Of a stretch of DNA of 64,000 bases, positions 44,628-53,030 are shown one piece after another. Source of the DNA: Streptomyces violaceoruber (lineage in GTDB: Bacteria > Actinomycetota > Actinomycetes > Streptomycetales > Streptomycetaceae); assembly GCA_000720805.1 (NCBI GenBank), contig JODI01000027.1:46504-110503 (forward strand). The letters are read 5' to 3'. The position numbers and the translations under genes are program-made. Under the pieces are notes generated by a model, which was not told the origin of the DNA, did no database searches, and saw nothing but the letters and a program-made list of their open reading frames with translations. Each line of letters opens with the position of its first letter. The first letter of the stretch is position 1.

Positions 44628-45758
44628 CTACCGGTAGCTCGCCAACTCCGACGGCCGGTGGATCGGGCCGGTGATCCGGGTCAGTGGCCGGCCCGTGCCG
44701 TGGTTGGCCTGGGCGATGATCTCCGCGGTGATGGAGATGGCCGTCTCCTCGGGTGTGGAGGCTCCGAGATCGAGGCCGATGGGGGAACGCAGCCGGGCCA
44801 ACTGGTTCTCCGTGACGCCCAGCTCGCGCAGGCGGCGCATGCGCTCGTCGTGGGTGCGCCGGGAGCCCATGGCCCCGACGTAGGCGACGGGCAGGTCGAG
44901 TGCCAGGCGAAGCAGCGGGATGTCGAACTTGGCGTCGTGGGTGAGGACGCATACAGCGGTGCGCTCGTCCACCTCGGTGCGTTCCAGGTAGCGGTGGGGC
45001 CAGTCGACCACCACTTCGTCCGCGTGCGGGAAGCGGGCGGGAGTGGCGAAGACGGGGCGGGCGTCGCAGACGGTGACGCGGTAGCCCAGGAAGCGGCCGG
45101 CCTGGCTGAGGGCCGCGGCGAAGTCGACGGCACCGAAGACCAGCAGGCGCGGCGGGGACGCATGGACATGAACGAGGGCGGACAGCCGTTCGGGGCATTC
45201 GTCCGCCTGCCCGCCGATGTCGCTGCGGACGGTGCGGCCCGCCCGCAGCAGGGCTCTGGCCCGGTCGGCCACCGCCCGGTCCGCCGGGCCGCCGTCCACG
45301 CGTCCGTAGGTGACATGGCCGCCGCCGAGCACGCTCAGCGTGGCGCCGAGGAGGCGCTCCGGGCCGTCCACGACCTGTGCCACGGCGACCGGTCGCCCTC
45401 GATCGATCTCGGAGAGGGCCGTGGACAGGTGCGGCTGGGCTGCGGGATCGACGCGCTGGACGAAGACGTCGAGTTCGCCGCCGCAGGTCAGGCCGACGGC
45501 GAAAGCGTCGTCGTCGGAGTAGCCGAACCAGGCCCGCCGCGGAGCGCCCAGGTCACGGAGAACCTGTAGGCACAGCTCGTAGACGGCTCCCTCGACGCAG
45601 CCGCCGGAGATGCTGCCGACGGCGTTGCCGTCCTCGTCCACCGCGACCGACGTACCGACCGGCAGGGGGGCGCTGCCGTGCACGCCGATGACGGTGGCCA
45701 GGGCGAAGGGGCGTGCCTCGCGGCACCAGCGGTGCAGAGTGTCCGCGATGTTCAGCAT
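44628..45758 (-). CDS. paoD: XdhC/PaoD-type molybdenum-cofactor maturation protein
   Basis: A 376-residue XdhC/CoxI-family protein. The N-terminal XdhC_CoxI domain has ATVIGVHGSAPLPVGTSVAV, SISGGCVEGAVYE and VGLTCGGELDVFV; the C-terminal Rossmann domain has RLLVFGAVDFAAALSQAG, VLTHDAKFDIPLL and YVGAMGSRRTH. Such proteins carry and sulfurate the molybdenum cofactor and insert it in xanthine-oxidase-family enzymes. It lies 160 bases after the molybdenum subunit in the same direction. ATG 45758 is used, with GGAGAA upstream. Confidence 0.87.
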   Translation of the reverse strand: MLNIADTLHRWCREARPFALATVIGVHGSAPLPVGTSVAVDEDGNAVGSISGGCVEGAVYELCLQVLRDLGAPRRAWFGYSDDDAFAVGLTCGGELDVFVQRVDPAAQPHLSTALSEIDRGRPVAVAQVVDGPERLLGATLSVLGGGHVTYGRVDGGPADRAVADRARALLRAGRTVRSDIGGQADECPERLSALVHVHASPPRLLVFGAVDFAAALSQAGRFLGYRVTVCDARPVFATPARFPHADEVVVDWPHRYLERTEVDERTAVCVLTHDAKFDIPLLRLALDLPVAYVGAMGSRRTHDERMRRLRELGVTENQLARLRSPIGLDLGASTPEETAISITAEIIAQANHGTGRPLTRITGPIHRPSELASYR

Positions 45759-45918
45759 GGCAGTTCTCCATGGCAGGACCAGGATCGGAAGGGGAGCGGG
45801 CCGCCGCCATGACGCCGGGGAAACGTCACACGGCGGCGGCCCTGGGAAGTCCGGCAGCAGGACGGGGCAGGCTGCCGGACGAGCGGTGCGCACTCCGCCG
45901 GGCCGGAGTGCCGGTGGG

Positions 45919-48114
45919 TCAGAGCAACGCCTCTGCGGTGATGGGCAGTTCGCGGACGCGGCGGCCGGTGGCGTTGAAGACCGCGTTGGCGATGGCGGGC
46001 GCCACCCCGATCATCACGAGCTCGCCGAGACCCTTGACCCCGAGCGGGTCGGCCTCGCGGTCCTCGCCGTCCAGGTAGATCGCCTTGAGGTCGGGTATGT
46101 CGGCGTTGACCGGGACGAGGTAGTCGGCGAGGTTGGCGTTGACGATGCGTCCGTCGCGGTGGTCGGTGACGGTGTGCTCCAGCAGGGCCGTGCCGATGCC
46201 GCCGACCATGCCGCCGAGGGCCTGGCTGTCGGCGAGCTTGGGGCTGATGATGCGGCCCGCATCGTACACGCCGAGCACACGCCGCACCCGCACCAGACCG
46301 AGCGTCGCGTCCACTGCCACCTCGGCGAAGGTCGCGTTGTAGCCGTAGAAGGAGTGCCGCTCCGGGCCCGACGGCGGGGCGAAGGAGCCGTCCGCTTCCA
46401 GATGGGTGCGGTCGTTGCGGGTCAGCAGCCGCCGGTAGGTCTCACCGCGCGCGGGATCGTTCTTCAGATGCAGTCGGCCGTTGCGTGCCACGACATCGTC
46501 GGCCGCCACCCCGTACAGCGGCGATTCGCGGTCCCCGACGGCCAGTTCGATCGCCTGACGGCGGACCTTGTTGCAGGCGTCGAGGGTGGCGGAGCCGACG
46601 CTGGCCATGGTCATCGAGCCGCCGTGCGGTGGGGTCGGCGGGTAGAGGGAGTCCCCCAGCCGGAAGGTGACCGTGCGCACGGTCAGGCCGAGGGCATCGG
46701 CCGCGACCTGGGTCTGCGAGGTGTACGTACCCGGGCCCATGTCGGTGGCGGCGGCCTCGACCAGCGCGGTGCCGTCGGCGTCCAGGCGGGCCCGGGCCTG
46801 GGCGGGCATGCGCGCGGTGTCGTAGACGCCGGCGGCCATGCCCCGGCCGATCAGCCAGTCCCCCTCACGCGTCGCGCCGGGCCTGGGGTTGCGGCGATCC
46901 CAGCCGAACTCGCGCGCGCCGACCGCATAGCACTCGCGCAGCCGACGGGTGGAGAACGGCAGCCCGGACGACTCGTCCTCGTTCGGCTCGTTGCGCCGGC
47001 GCAGCTCGATCGGGTCGACGCCGAGCTTGTGGGCGAGTTCGTCCATGGCCGACTCGATGACGAAGGAGGCCGTCTGGAAGCCGGGGCCGCGCATGTACAG
47101 CGGCGTGGGCAGATCCAGCGGCACCGTCCGGTACCTCTGGGTCACGTTGGGCATGCTGTAGAGCATCTGCCCTGCCGCCAGGATGGACTCGGTGAACTTC
47201 TCGTACGACGACGTCTCGGCGTCCAGCTCGTGCACCGCGGCGGACAGCCGACCGCGCCGGTCGCTGCCCAGGCGCAGGCGGTACTCGTACGAGGGCCGGA
47301 AACCGGTCCCGAGGTACATCTGCTTGCGGCTCAGCACGAGTTTGACCGGACGCTTCGTCTCGCGGGCGGCCAGCGCGGCGACGACCACGTGCGGCCAGCA
47401 GCGCAGCGCGGTGCCGAAACCTCCGCCGACGAACGGCGAGATGACGCGCACCGCGTTCATGTCCAGGCCGAACACCGCCGCGAGTTCGGTCTGTGTGCCC
47501 ACCACCCACTGGGTCTTGTCCCAGACCGTGAGCTTGTCGCCGTTCCAACGGGCGATGGTGGCGTGCGGTTCCATCGGGTTGTGGTGGTTGCGGGCCGTGC
47601 GGTACGTCAGGTCCAGTCGTACGGCCGCTGAGCGCAGGGCCGCTTCGGCGTCGCCGCGCGCGTAACGGGTCGGCTCGTCCGGCTCGGCCTCGGTGAGGTC
47701 GGTCGAGGACTGTTCGGCGGCGTAGCCGACCTTGACCAGGCTCGCGCCGTGCTGTGCGGCCTCCAGGGTGGTGGCGACCACGACGGCGACGGGCTGACCG
47801 TGGAAGCGGACGCGGTCGTCCTGGAAGACGCGGAGTCGCCGGCCCTCGGGGTTGTTCGACCCGCTGTTGTCCCGGTACGGCAGCTTCGGCGCGTTGCGGT
47901 GGTGGATCACCTTCAGTACGCCCGGAAGGGCTTCGGCGGCGCCGGTGTCGATCGACGTGATGCGGCCGCGGCCGATGGACGCGTCGACGATGACGGCGTG
48001 AACGGACCGCTCGACCTCGTGCTCGGCGGCGTACAGCGCCTGTCCGGTGACCTTGAGCCGGCCGTCCACCCGGGACAGCGGCGCACCCACGGCTGCCTGC
48101 GGCTGGGGGCTCAC
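45919..48114 (-). CDS. paoC: PaoC-type aldehyde oxidoreductase molybdenum subunit
   Basis: A 731-residue xanthine-oxidase-family large subunit. Landmarks are SRVDGRLKVTGQALYAAEH, then VISPFVGGGFGTALRCWPHV, a molybdopterin contact, MRGPGFQTASFVIESAMDEL, and the base glutamate near the C-terminus in GVKGLGELVMIGVAPAIANA. Length and pattern match PaoC of the exported E. coli PaoABC enzyme rather than cytoplasmic XdhB. Such enzymes oxidise aldehydes, often aromatic ones, to acids. The start overlaps paoB by four bases. Confidence 0.88.
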   Translation of the reverse strand: MSPQPQAAVGAPLSRVDGRLKVTGQALYAAEHEVERSVHAVIVDASIGRGRITSIDTGAAEALPGVLKVIHHRNAPKLPYRDNSGSNNPEGRRLRVFQDDRVRFHGQPVAVVVATTLEAAQHGASLVKVGYAAEQSSTDLTEAEPDEPTRYARGDAEAALRSAAVRLDLTYRTARNHHNPMEPHATIARWNGDKLTVWDKTQWVVGTQTELAAVFGLDMNAVRVISPFVGGGFGTALRCWPHVVVAALAARETKRPVKLVLSRKQMYLGTGFRPSYEYRLRLGSDRRGRLSAAVHELDAETSSYEKFTESILAAGQMLYSMPNVTQRYRTVPLDLPTPLYMRGPGFQTASFVIESAMDELAHKLGVDPIELRRRNEPNEDESSGLPFSTRRLRECYAVGAREFGWDRRNPRPGATREGDWLIGRGMAAGVYDTARMPAQARARLDADGTALVEAAATDMGPGTYTSQTQVAADALGLTVRTVTFRLGDSLYPPTPPHGGSMTMASVGSATLDACNKVRRQAIELAVGDRESPLYGVAADDVVARNGRLHLKNDPARGETYRRLLTRNDRTHLEADGSFAPPSGPERHSFYGYNATFAEVAVDATLGLVRVRRVLGVYDAGRIISPKLADSQALGGMVGGIGTALLEHTVTDHRDGRIVNANLADYLVPVNADIPDLKAIYLDGEDREADPLGVKGLGELVMIGVAPAIANAVFNATGRRVRELPITAEALL

Positions 48115-49091
48115 TTGGTACCTCCTACGACGCGCAGCTGGCGTTCGACGGTGCGCTTGAGCAGCTCGACCTTGAAGCGGTTGTGCTGAAGAGGGCGGGC
48201 GCCGTCAGCCGCCTTCGCGGCAGCGGCCGACCAGAGAGCCCCCGAGGGGCGTTCACCGACAAGGTGCTGTTCGACGGCGGGCAGCTTCCAGGGCACCGTG
48301 CCCACGCCCCCGGCGGCGACCCTGGCCTCGCGGATCACCCCACCGCGTACGTGCAGCGCGACGGCCGCCGACGTCAGGGCGAACTCGTACGACTGCCGGT
48401 CACGCACCTTCAGATAGCCGGACCTGAGCGGGCGCGGAAGAGCGGGGATCTCCACGGCCGTGATCAACTCACCCTGACGCAGAGCCTGTTCGCGTTGTGG
48501 GGTGCTGCCGGGCCGCAACAGGAAGTCGGCGAGGGGGACTTGGCGTGACCCGTCCGGGCCCAGCAGGTGCACCCGGGCCTCCAGGGCGGCGAAGGCGACG
48601 GCGGCGTCGGAGGGGTGGGTTGCCACGCAGGCGTCGGAGGTGCCGAGGATGGCGTGTGTGCGGTTGTGGCCGTGCAGGGCGGCACAACCCGAGCCCGGCT
48701 CACGCTTGTTGCAGTCGGCGGTCACGTCCCGGAAGTACGTGCACCGGGTGCGCTGCATGATGTTGCCGCCGATGGTCGCCATGTTCCGCAGCTGAGCCGA
48801 AGCACTCAGCTCCAGCGCCTCGGAGACGACGGGATACAGGGTGCGCACCTTTGCGTGGGCGGCGGCCTCGGACATGGTCACCAGGGCGCCGATCCGCAGT
48901 CCCCCGCGCTCGGTCACCGTGACCTCACGCAAGGGCAGGCCGCTGATGTCGACCAGGCTGCCGGGGCGCTCGACGGTCTCGCGCATCAGGTCGACCAGGG
49001 TGGTGCCGCCGGCGATGTAACGGCCGCCGCGGCGGCCCGCGTTGAGGGCCTCACGGGTGTCGGACGCCTTGGTGAAGGCAAAGGGATGCAT
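48111..49091 (-). CDS. paoB: PaoB-type FAD subunit with extra 4Fe-4S site
   Basis: A 326-residue FAD-binding subunit of the xanthine-oxidase family. The FAD loops are RYIAGGTTLVDLMRETVERP and TIGGNIMQRTRC. The segment CTYFRDVTADCNKREPGSGC adds the cysteine cluster that in PaoB binds a 4Fe-4S cluster absent from ordinary XdhB-type subunits. It lies between the iron-sulfur and molybdenum subunit genes. Confidence 0.87.
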   Translation of the reverse strand: MHPFAFTKASDTREALNAGRRGGRYIAGGTTLVDLMRETVERPGSLVDISGLPLREVTVTERGGLRIGALVTMSEAAAHAKVRTLYPVVSEALELSASAQLRNMATIGGNIMQRTRCTYFRDVTADCNKREPGSGCAALHGHNRTHAILGTSDACVATHPSDAAVAFAALEARVHLLGPDGSRQVPLADFLLRPGSTPQREQALRQGELITAVEIPALPRPLRSGYLKVRDRQSYEFALTSAAVALHVRGGVIREARVAAGGVGTVPWKLPAVEQHLVGERPSGALWSAAAAKAADGARPLQHNRFKVELLKRTVERQLRVVGGTK

Positions 49092-49098
49092 CAGGCCC

Positions 49099-49749
49099 TC
49101 ACTTCCGGCCCGCGGTCTGCTCGACCGCGCGCACGATCTTGACGTAGCAGCCGCAGCGGCAGATGTTGCCGCTCATCCACTCCCGGATCTCCTCCGGCGA
49201 CCCGGTGTGACCCTCCTGGATGCAACCCACCCCGGAGACGATCTGACCCGGGGTGCAGTAGCCGCACTGGAAGGCGTCCTGGTCGATGAAAGCCTGCTGC
49301 AGCGGGTGGAGTTGATCGCCCTCGGCCAGGCCCTCGACCGTGGTGACGTCGGCCCCCTCCAGACGCACCGCGAGCGTCAGGCAGGCGTTGTGCCGCTGCC
49401 CGTCGACCAGGACCGTGCACGCCCCGCAGGCCCCGGCGTTGCAGCCCTTCTTGGAGCCCGTGAGGCCGAGGTGCTCGCGGAGCAGGTCCAGCAGCGAGGT
49501 GCGGTTGTCGACCGTCACGGTGTGGCGGGTGCCGTTGACCGTCAGGGAGACAGGGCTGGACGGCGGCCTCTCGGCGGCCGTCGCTTCCTCCGGGTCGGCG
49601 AGGAACGTGCCTCCGATCACGCCCCCCGCGACGACGGCACCACCGACCGCTGTGCTGGTGGCGATGAACGTGCGCCGAGTCGGCGCCAGGGAGGACTCGC
49701 CGGCTCCGGTGGGTGGTGGGGCGGCAGGTTCGGGGAGTTCAGTTGACAT
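49099..49749 (-). CDS. paoA: PaoA-type 2Fe-2S subunit with Tat signal
   Basis: A 216-residue protein. The twin-arginine signal is APTRRTFIATSTAVGGAVVA, so the folded complex is exported. The plant-type 2Fe-2S domain has CNAGACGACTVLVDG and the second, helical 2Fe-2S domain has FQCGYCTPGQIVSG with GNICRCGCYVKI. It transfers electrons from the molybdenum site and is the first gene of the operon; paoB starts seven bases after its stop. The upstream region carries the palindrome at 49903-49923. Confidence 0.9.
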   Translation of the reverse strand: MSTELPEPAAPPPTGAGESSLAPTRRTFIATSTAVGGAVVAGGVIGGTFLADPEEATAAERPPSSPVSLTVNGTRHTVTVDNRTSLLDLLREHLGLTGSKKGCNAGACGACTVLVDGQRHNACLTLAVRLEGADVTTVEGLAEGDQLHPLQQAFIDQDAFQCGYCTPGQIVSGVGCIQEGHTGSPEEIREWMSGNICRCGCYVKIVRAVEQTAGRK

Positions 49750-50050
49750 ACGTACGCCTTCGTATCGCGGACGGATCGGCCGTACACAACAGCGGGACGG
49801 GAGAGTGGATCGTCGTCACCGTGGGAAAGCCGGCAACCGCGCGCTCTGGCAGCGGCTACTGGTCGCCTGGGGAGTCTTGCACCACCGGCAACGCTAGTGG
49901 CAGGGAGACTTTCCTCCCCCCTTGAAGCTCCATCAGGAACGACTGACCGACGTCATCGGGGGCACTTGCGCGCAGGGCAAGGCAGGCGGCCCTCCCCGGG
50001 AAGCCGTGACGTCCTGAGTGAGCCCCGGTTGCGTGCTGGATGGGCCGGGG
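49750..50050. other. Upstream region of pao operon
   Basis: About 300 bases without a gene. They hold the palindromic element at 49903-49923, described separately. No other structure was recognised. Confidence 0.4.
49903..49923. promoter_or_regulatory. Shared palindromic element upstream of pao operon
   Basis: GGGAG-ACTTTC-CTCCC followed by CCCTT. The same architecture, GGGAG-GAAATT-CTCCC followed by CCCTT, lies at 54177-54197 before an XRE regulator gene. Orientation relative to the regulator (on plus) and the pao operon (on minus) is consistent with one protein acting at both places. Confidence 0.45.
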
Positions 50051-50464
50051 CTACTGGTCGCGGGTGCGGGGGCGGTTGTACTGCTGGTCGGTGACCGGCT
50101 CGGCCCACGTGGTCTCGGGAGTGCCGTCGCCTGTGCCCTCCCACAGGGCGATGTGCTCCATGAAGCGGTCGGGGGCGGCGCCGTGCCAGTGTTCCTCGTC
50201 CGGCGGGCAGGCGACGGTCTCGCCGGGGTGGGCCTCGAAGACGGTGCCGTCCCGGGTGCCGATCAGTGCGATGCCGGAAACGACGTGCAGGGTCTGGCCC
50301 AGGGCGTGGGAGTGCCAGTTGGTGCGGGCGCCCGGCGAGAAGCGGACCAGGTTGGCGCGCATCCGGGACGGCTCCTGGCCTGCCATGATGACGTCCCACC
50401 ACACGTCGCCGGTGAACCAGTCCGCCGGGGCCTTGCTGCTGGGCTGCTGCTTGATGAATTCCAT
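50051..50464 (-). CDS. Cupin-domain protein
   Basis: A 137-residue single-cupin protein. Metal-binding histidines are in TNWHSHALGQTLHVVSG and EEHWHGAAPDRFMEH. It begins MEFIKQQPSSKAPADWFTGD. Related cupins sit beside SDR and alcohol dehydrogenase genes and include hydroxynitrile-lyase-like and carboxymuconolactone-type enzymes, but this one's reaction is unknown. It starts 35 bases after the SDR gene on the same strand, with AAGGAGAG upstream. Confidence 0.8.
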   Translation of the reverse strand: MEFIKQQPSSKAPADWFTGDVWWDVIMAGQEPSRMRANLVRFSPGARTNWHSHALGQTLHVVSGIALIGTRDGTVFEAHPGETVACPPDEEHWHGAAPDRFMEHIALWEGTGDGTPETTWAEPVTDQQYNRPRTRDQ

Positions 50465-50499
50465 GGTGTCTCTCAGCTCTCCTTCCTGCGTGGGCTGCT

Positions 50500-51267
50500 T
50501 CAGCGGGCGACGTAGCCGCCGTCCACGGGGAGGGCGACCCCGACGACGAAACTCGCTCCGGGGCTGCACAGCCACAGGACCGCCTGGGCGATCTCCTCGG
50601 CGGTTCCGAGCCGGTTGACGGGCTGGTTGGCCTCGGCCTCGGCGCGGTCGAGCTCGCCCTTGGCGATCATGTCGCTGACCATCGGGGTGTCGATGGTGCC
50701 GGGGCAGACCGCGTTGACGCGGATGCCGCGCGGGGCGTATTCGAGGGCGGCGCTGGCGGTCAGGCCGATCACGCCGTGCTTGGAGGCGTGGTACGAGGCG
50801 CGGCCGGGGAGGCCGACCAGGCCGCCGAGGGAGGAGCAGTTGACGATGGCTCCGCTGCCCTGGGCTCGCATGTGCCGCAGCTCGTGCTTCATGCAGGCCC
50901 ACACGCCGCGCAGGTTGATGGCGTTGACGCGGTCGAATCGTTCGGCGGGCTCGTCGGCGGCGTCGCTGGGCGGGATCTGGATGCCGGCGTTGTTGTAGGC
51001 CATATCCAGGCGGCCGAACGTCTCGACCGTGCGGTCGACCGCGGCGGCGACCTGGTCCTCGTCGCTGACGTCGCAGGTGAGGGCGAGGGCTTGGTGGCCG
51101 GCGTCGGTGAGTTCCTTCGCGGCTGCGTCGAGGGCCGCTTCGTCGATGTCGGTGAGGGCGACGGCGGCTCCTGAGGCGGCGAACGCGCGGGCGGTCGCCA
51201 GGCCCATACCGGCGCCGGCCCCGGTGACGAGGGCGACCTGGCCGTTGAAGTCGTAGGCGGGATTCAC
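50500..51267 (-). CDS. Short-chain dehydrogenase/reductase
   Basis: A complete classical SDR of 255 residues. NAD-binding TGAGAGMGLATA is at residues 15-26, NNAG at about 92, the catalytic Ser in IVNCSSLGG and Tyr/Lys in YHASKHG. The C-terminus SPGASFVVGVALPVDGGYVA is standard. Substrate unknown. GTG 51267 has GAAGGGA upstream. It is the first gene of a pair with the cupin. Confidence 0.88.
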   Translation of the reverse strand: MNPAYDFNGQVALVTGAGAGMGLATARAFAASGAAVALTDIDEAALDAAAKELTDAGHQALALTCDVSDEDQVAAAVDRTVETFGRLDMAYNNAGIQIPPSDAADEPAERFDRVNAINLRGVWACMKHELRHMRAQGSGAIVNCSSLGGLVGLPGRASYHASKHGVIGLTASAALEYAPRGIRVNAVCPGTIDTPMVSDMIAKGELDRAEAEANQPVNRLGTAEEIAQAVLWLCSPGASFVVGVALPVDGGYVAR

Positions 51268-51730
51268 GGGGTGTTGTCCCTTCAGGTGGAGAGATGTGGC
51301 GATACGGCTGATGTCGGGGGTTGCCAGCTGCTCGCCGGGGAACGTGCACGAGGGCGGTGCAACTCGATCGTGTGGTGGTCGGCTTCCTGGCTTGCGGCGT
51401 CCTGGGCCGTTCGGGCTACGGTGATCGTGCGATCTGGGAGGCCGGGTACGGCGTCGGCGTGCGGGGCCCCCGCTCCACCGGAGTGATGGTTCGGGGCCTC
51501 CCCGTCGCCTCTGGCCGTACCCACCTGGCCAGGTCGCGTAGGGAACCGGCCTCCTGGGATCGGACCACGGACAGGATCCGTGTCGCTGCCCCAGGGTCGA
51601 GTACGCCGGGGACCAGTGCGCTCGAGACCGTTCGGGGCGTGCGGCTGAGCGGAGTCACTTCTGCTCAGTCCACAGGAACGGTGCGTGGATGAACTGCGGC
51701 GGCACGACGCCTTGCCAGCGGTGGGGCGGG
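51268..51730. other. Intergenic stretch, unrecognised coding trace
   Basis: A minus-strand frame (51416-51658) contains a protein-like stretch, SSALVPGVLDPGAATRILSV, then SLRDLARWVRP, but with no credible start or family. Otherwise I see no gene or repeat in these 460 bases. Confidence 0.35.
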
Positions 51731-52264
51731 TCAGGGCGCGGCTTCGATGGTGATCTCGTCGGCGCTGGCGAGCCGCTCGGCGCCGCCGTCTGCCATGTGC
51801 CCGAGGGTGACCAGGCCGGTCGCGTAGGGGGCGTCGCGGTAGTAGGTGGCGAGCTGGTTCCAGGGCGCGTAGTACGCCAGGTCGCCGACCTCGGGGTCGG
51901 CGCCTTCCGGGGCGCCGGAGGTGGACAGCTTCCGGGGCAGATCGGCGATCTTCTCGGCCTGGTTGAGGTCGCGCAGGGAGAGGGTCAGGGGGAGCTGGGC
52001 GGCGAAGTCGCGGGCGGTGGGGCTGTCGTTCAGGGTGACGGCGATGTGGTGGCCGTCGAGGGTGAGCCGGATGTTCATCGCGGTTGTCCTGCCGGTCGGT
52101 GTAGTGGCTGCCGGGGCCGTCGAAGCCTGCGGCGACGCGGGCTCGGAGGCGGCGTCGGCGGAGGCGGAGGAGGGCGGGGAATCATCGGTGCAGGCGGTCA
52201 TGACCAGCAGCAGGACGGCGGCCGGGACCACGCGGGCGAGAGCGCGAAAGGAGGCGGGGTTCAC
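51731..52264 (-). CDS. Cyclophilin-like fold lipoprotein
   Basis: A 177-residue exported protein. The signal peptide ends in the lipobox LVMTAC, followed by a Ser/Ala/Pro linker. The globular part (MNIRLTLDGHHIAVTLNDSP, ARDFAAQLPLTLSLRD, and GDLAYYAPWNQLATYYRD) matches the bacterial cyclophilin-like family that is common next to oxidoreductases of this type. Prolyl isomerase activity is doubtful for this group. It starts 15 bases after the atypical SDR gene and is probably co-transcribed with it. Confidence 0.8.
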   Translation of the reverse strand: MNPASFRALARVVPAAVLLLVMTACTDDSPPSSASADAASEPASPQASTAPAATTPTGRTTAMNIRLTLDGHHIAVTLNDSPTARDFAAQLPLTLSLRDLNQAEKIADLPRKLSTSGAPEGADPEVGDLAYYAPWNQLATYYRDAPYATGLVTLGHMADGGAERLASADEITIEAAP

Positions 52265-52279
52265 GGGGTCGTCCTGTGG

Positions 52280-52945
52280 CTAGTCGGGCAGAGGCTCGGA
52301 GTAGTGGCGAAAGCCGTCCCGCTGCTGGTGGATGTCGTACAGGCGCTGGGCCAGGGCGTCGGGGCTGCTGTGCTCGGCGTCGGGCCGGATGGCTCCCGGG
52401 ATGATCAGCTGGGCGGCGTGGATGTTCTCCGGGGCGAGCGCGTCGTGCAGCATGCGGGCGTAGGCGCTCTCGGCGGCGAAGGCGACCGAGGTCCCGGCGA
52501 CCTTCGGGTTGGGACGTACGGCGCTGGAGCCGTTGACGAACAGCAGGGTGCCGCGGCCCAGTTCGCGCATGCCGGGCAGGACGGCGTTCACCGCGGTGAC
52601 GGGGCCCTTGACGGAGAAGGCGAGCGGGGCGTCGAGGTCGTCGGCGCTGGTGTCGAGGACCGGCTTCATGAAGTGGGCCTGGGGCACGGGGCTGTACTGG
52701 AGGATCTCGATGGGCCCCAGGTCGGCCGCGGCGGAGTACAGGGCCGCGGTCAGGGACTCGATGTCGAGGACGTCGGCCGTGTAGCGGCGCGCCTGGATGC
52801 CGTCACGGGCGAGGTCGGCCGTCAGGCCGTCCAGCTTCTCCGCGTCGCGGGCGATGAGGGCGACGGTGTGGCCGGCGGCTCCGAAGCGGCGGGCGGTGGC
52901 AAGCCCGAGACCCGAGCCGGCGCCGACGAGGGCGAAGGTCGTCAT
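52280..52945 (-). CDS. Atypical SDR-fold protein lacking Tyr-Lys catalytic pair
   Basis: A 221-residue SDR-fold protein. The nucleotide-binding GAGSGLGLATARRFG is intact. At the usual YxxxK position the text reads FAAES (within TSVAFAAESAYARMLHDAL), so neither Tyr nor Lys of the catalytic motif is present; the upstream Ser (LFVNGSSAVRP) is kept. It may bind NAD(P) without classical oxidoreduction, or use another mechanism. ATG 52945 is chosen on AAGGA upstream. Neighbours are a zinc alcohol dehydrogenase upstream (85-base gap) and the lipoprotein downstream. Confidence 0.78.
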   Translation of the reverse strand: MTTFALVGAGSGLGLATARRFGAAGHTVALIARDAEKLDGLTADLARDGIQARRYTADVLDIESLTAALYSAAADLGPIEILQYSPVPQAHFMKPVLDTSADDLDAPLAFSVKGPVTAVNAVLPGMRELGRGTLLFVNGSSAVRPNPKVAGTSVAFAAESAYARMLHDALAPENIHAAQLIIPGAIRPDAEHSSPDALAQRLYDIHQQRDGFRHYSEPLPD

Positions 52946-53030
52946 GGTCAGTCCTTGTGTGAGCGGGGGTGGTTGCCGGTCCCGTGGCCGCACCGCCTCG
53001 GTGCGGCCACCTGTGCGGACGTGTCCGCGC

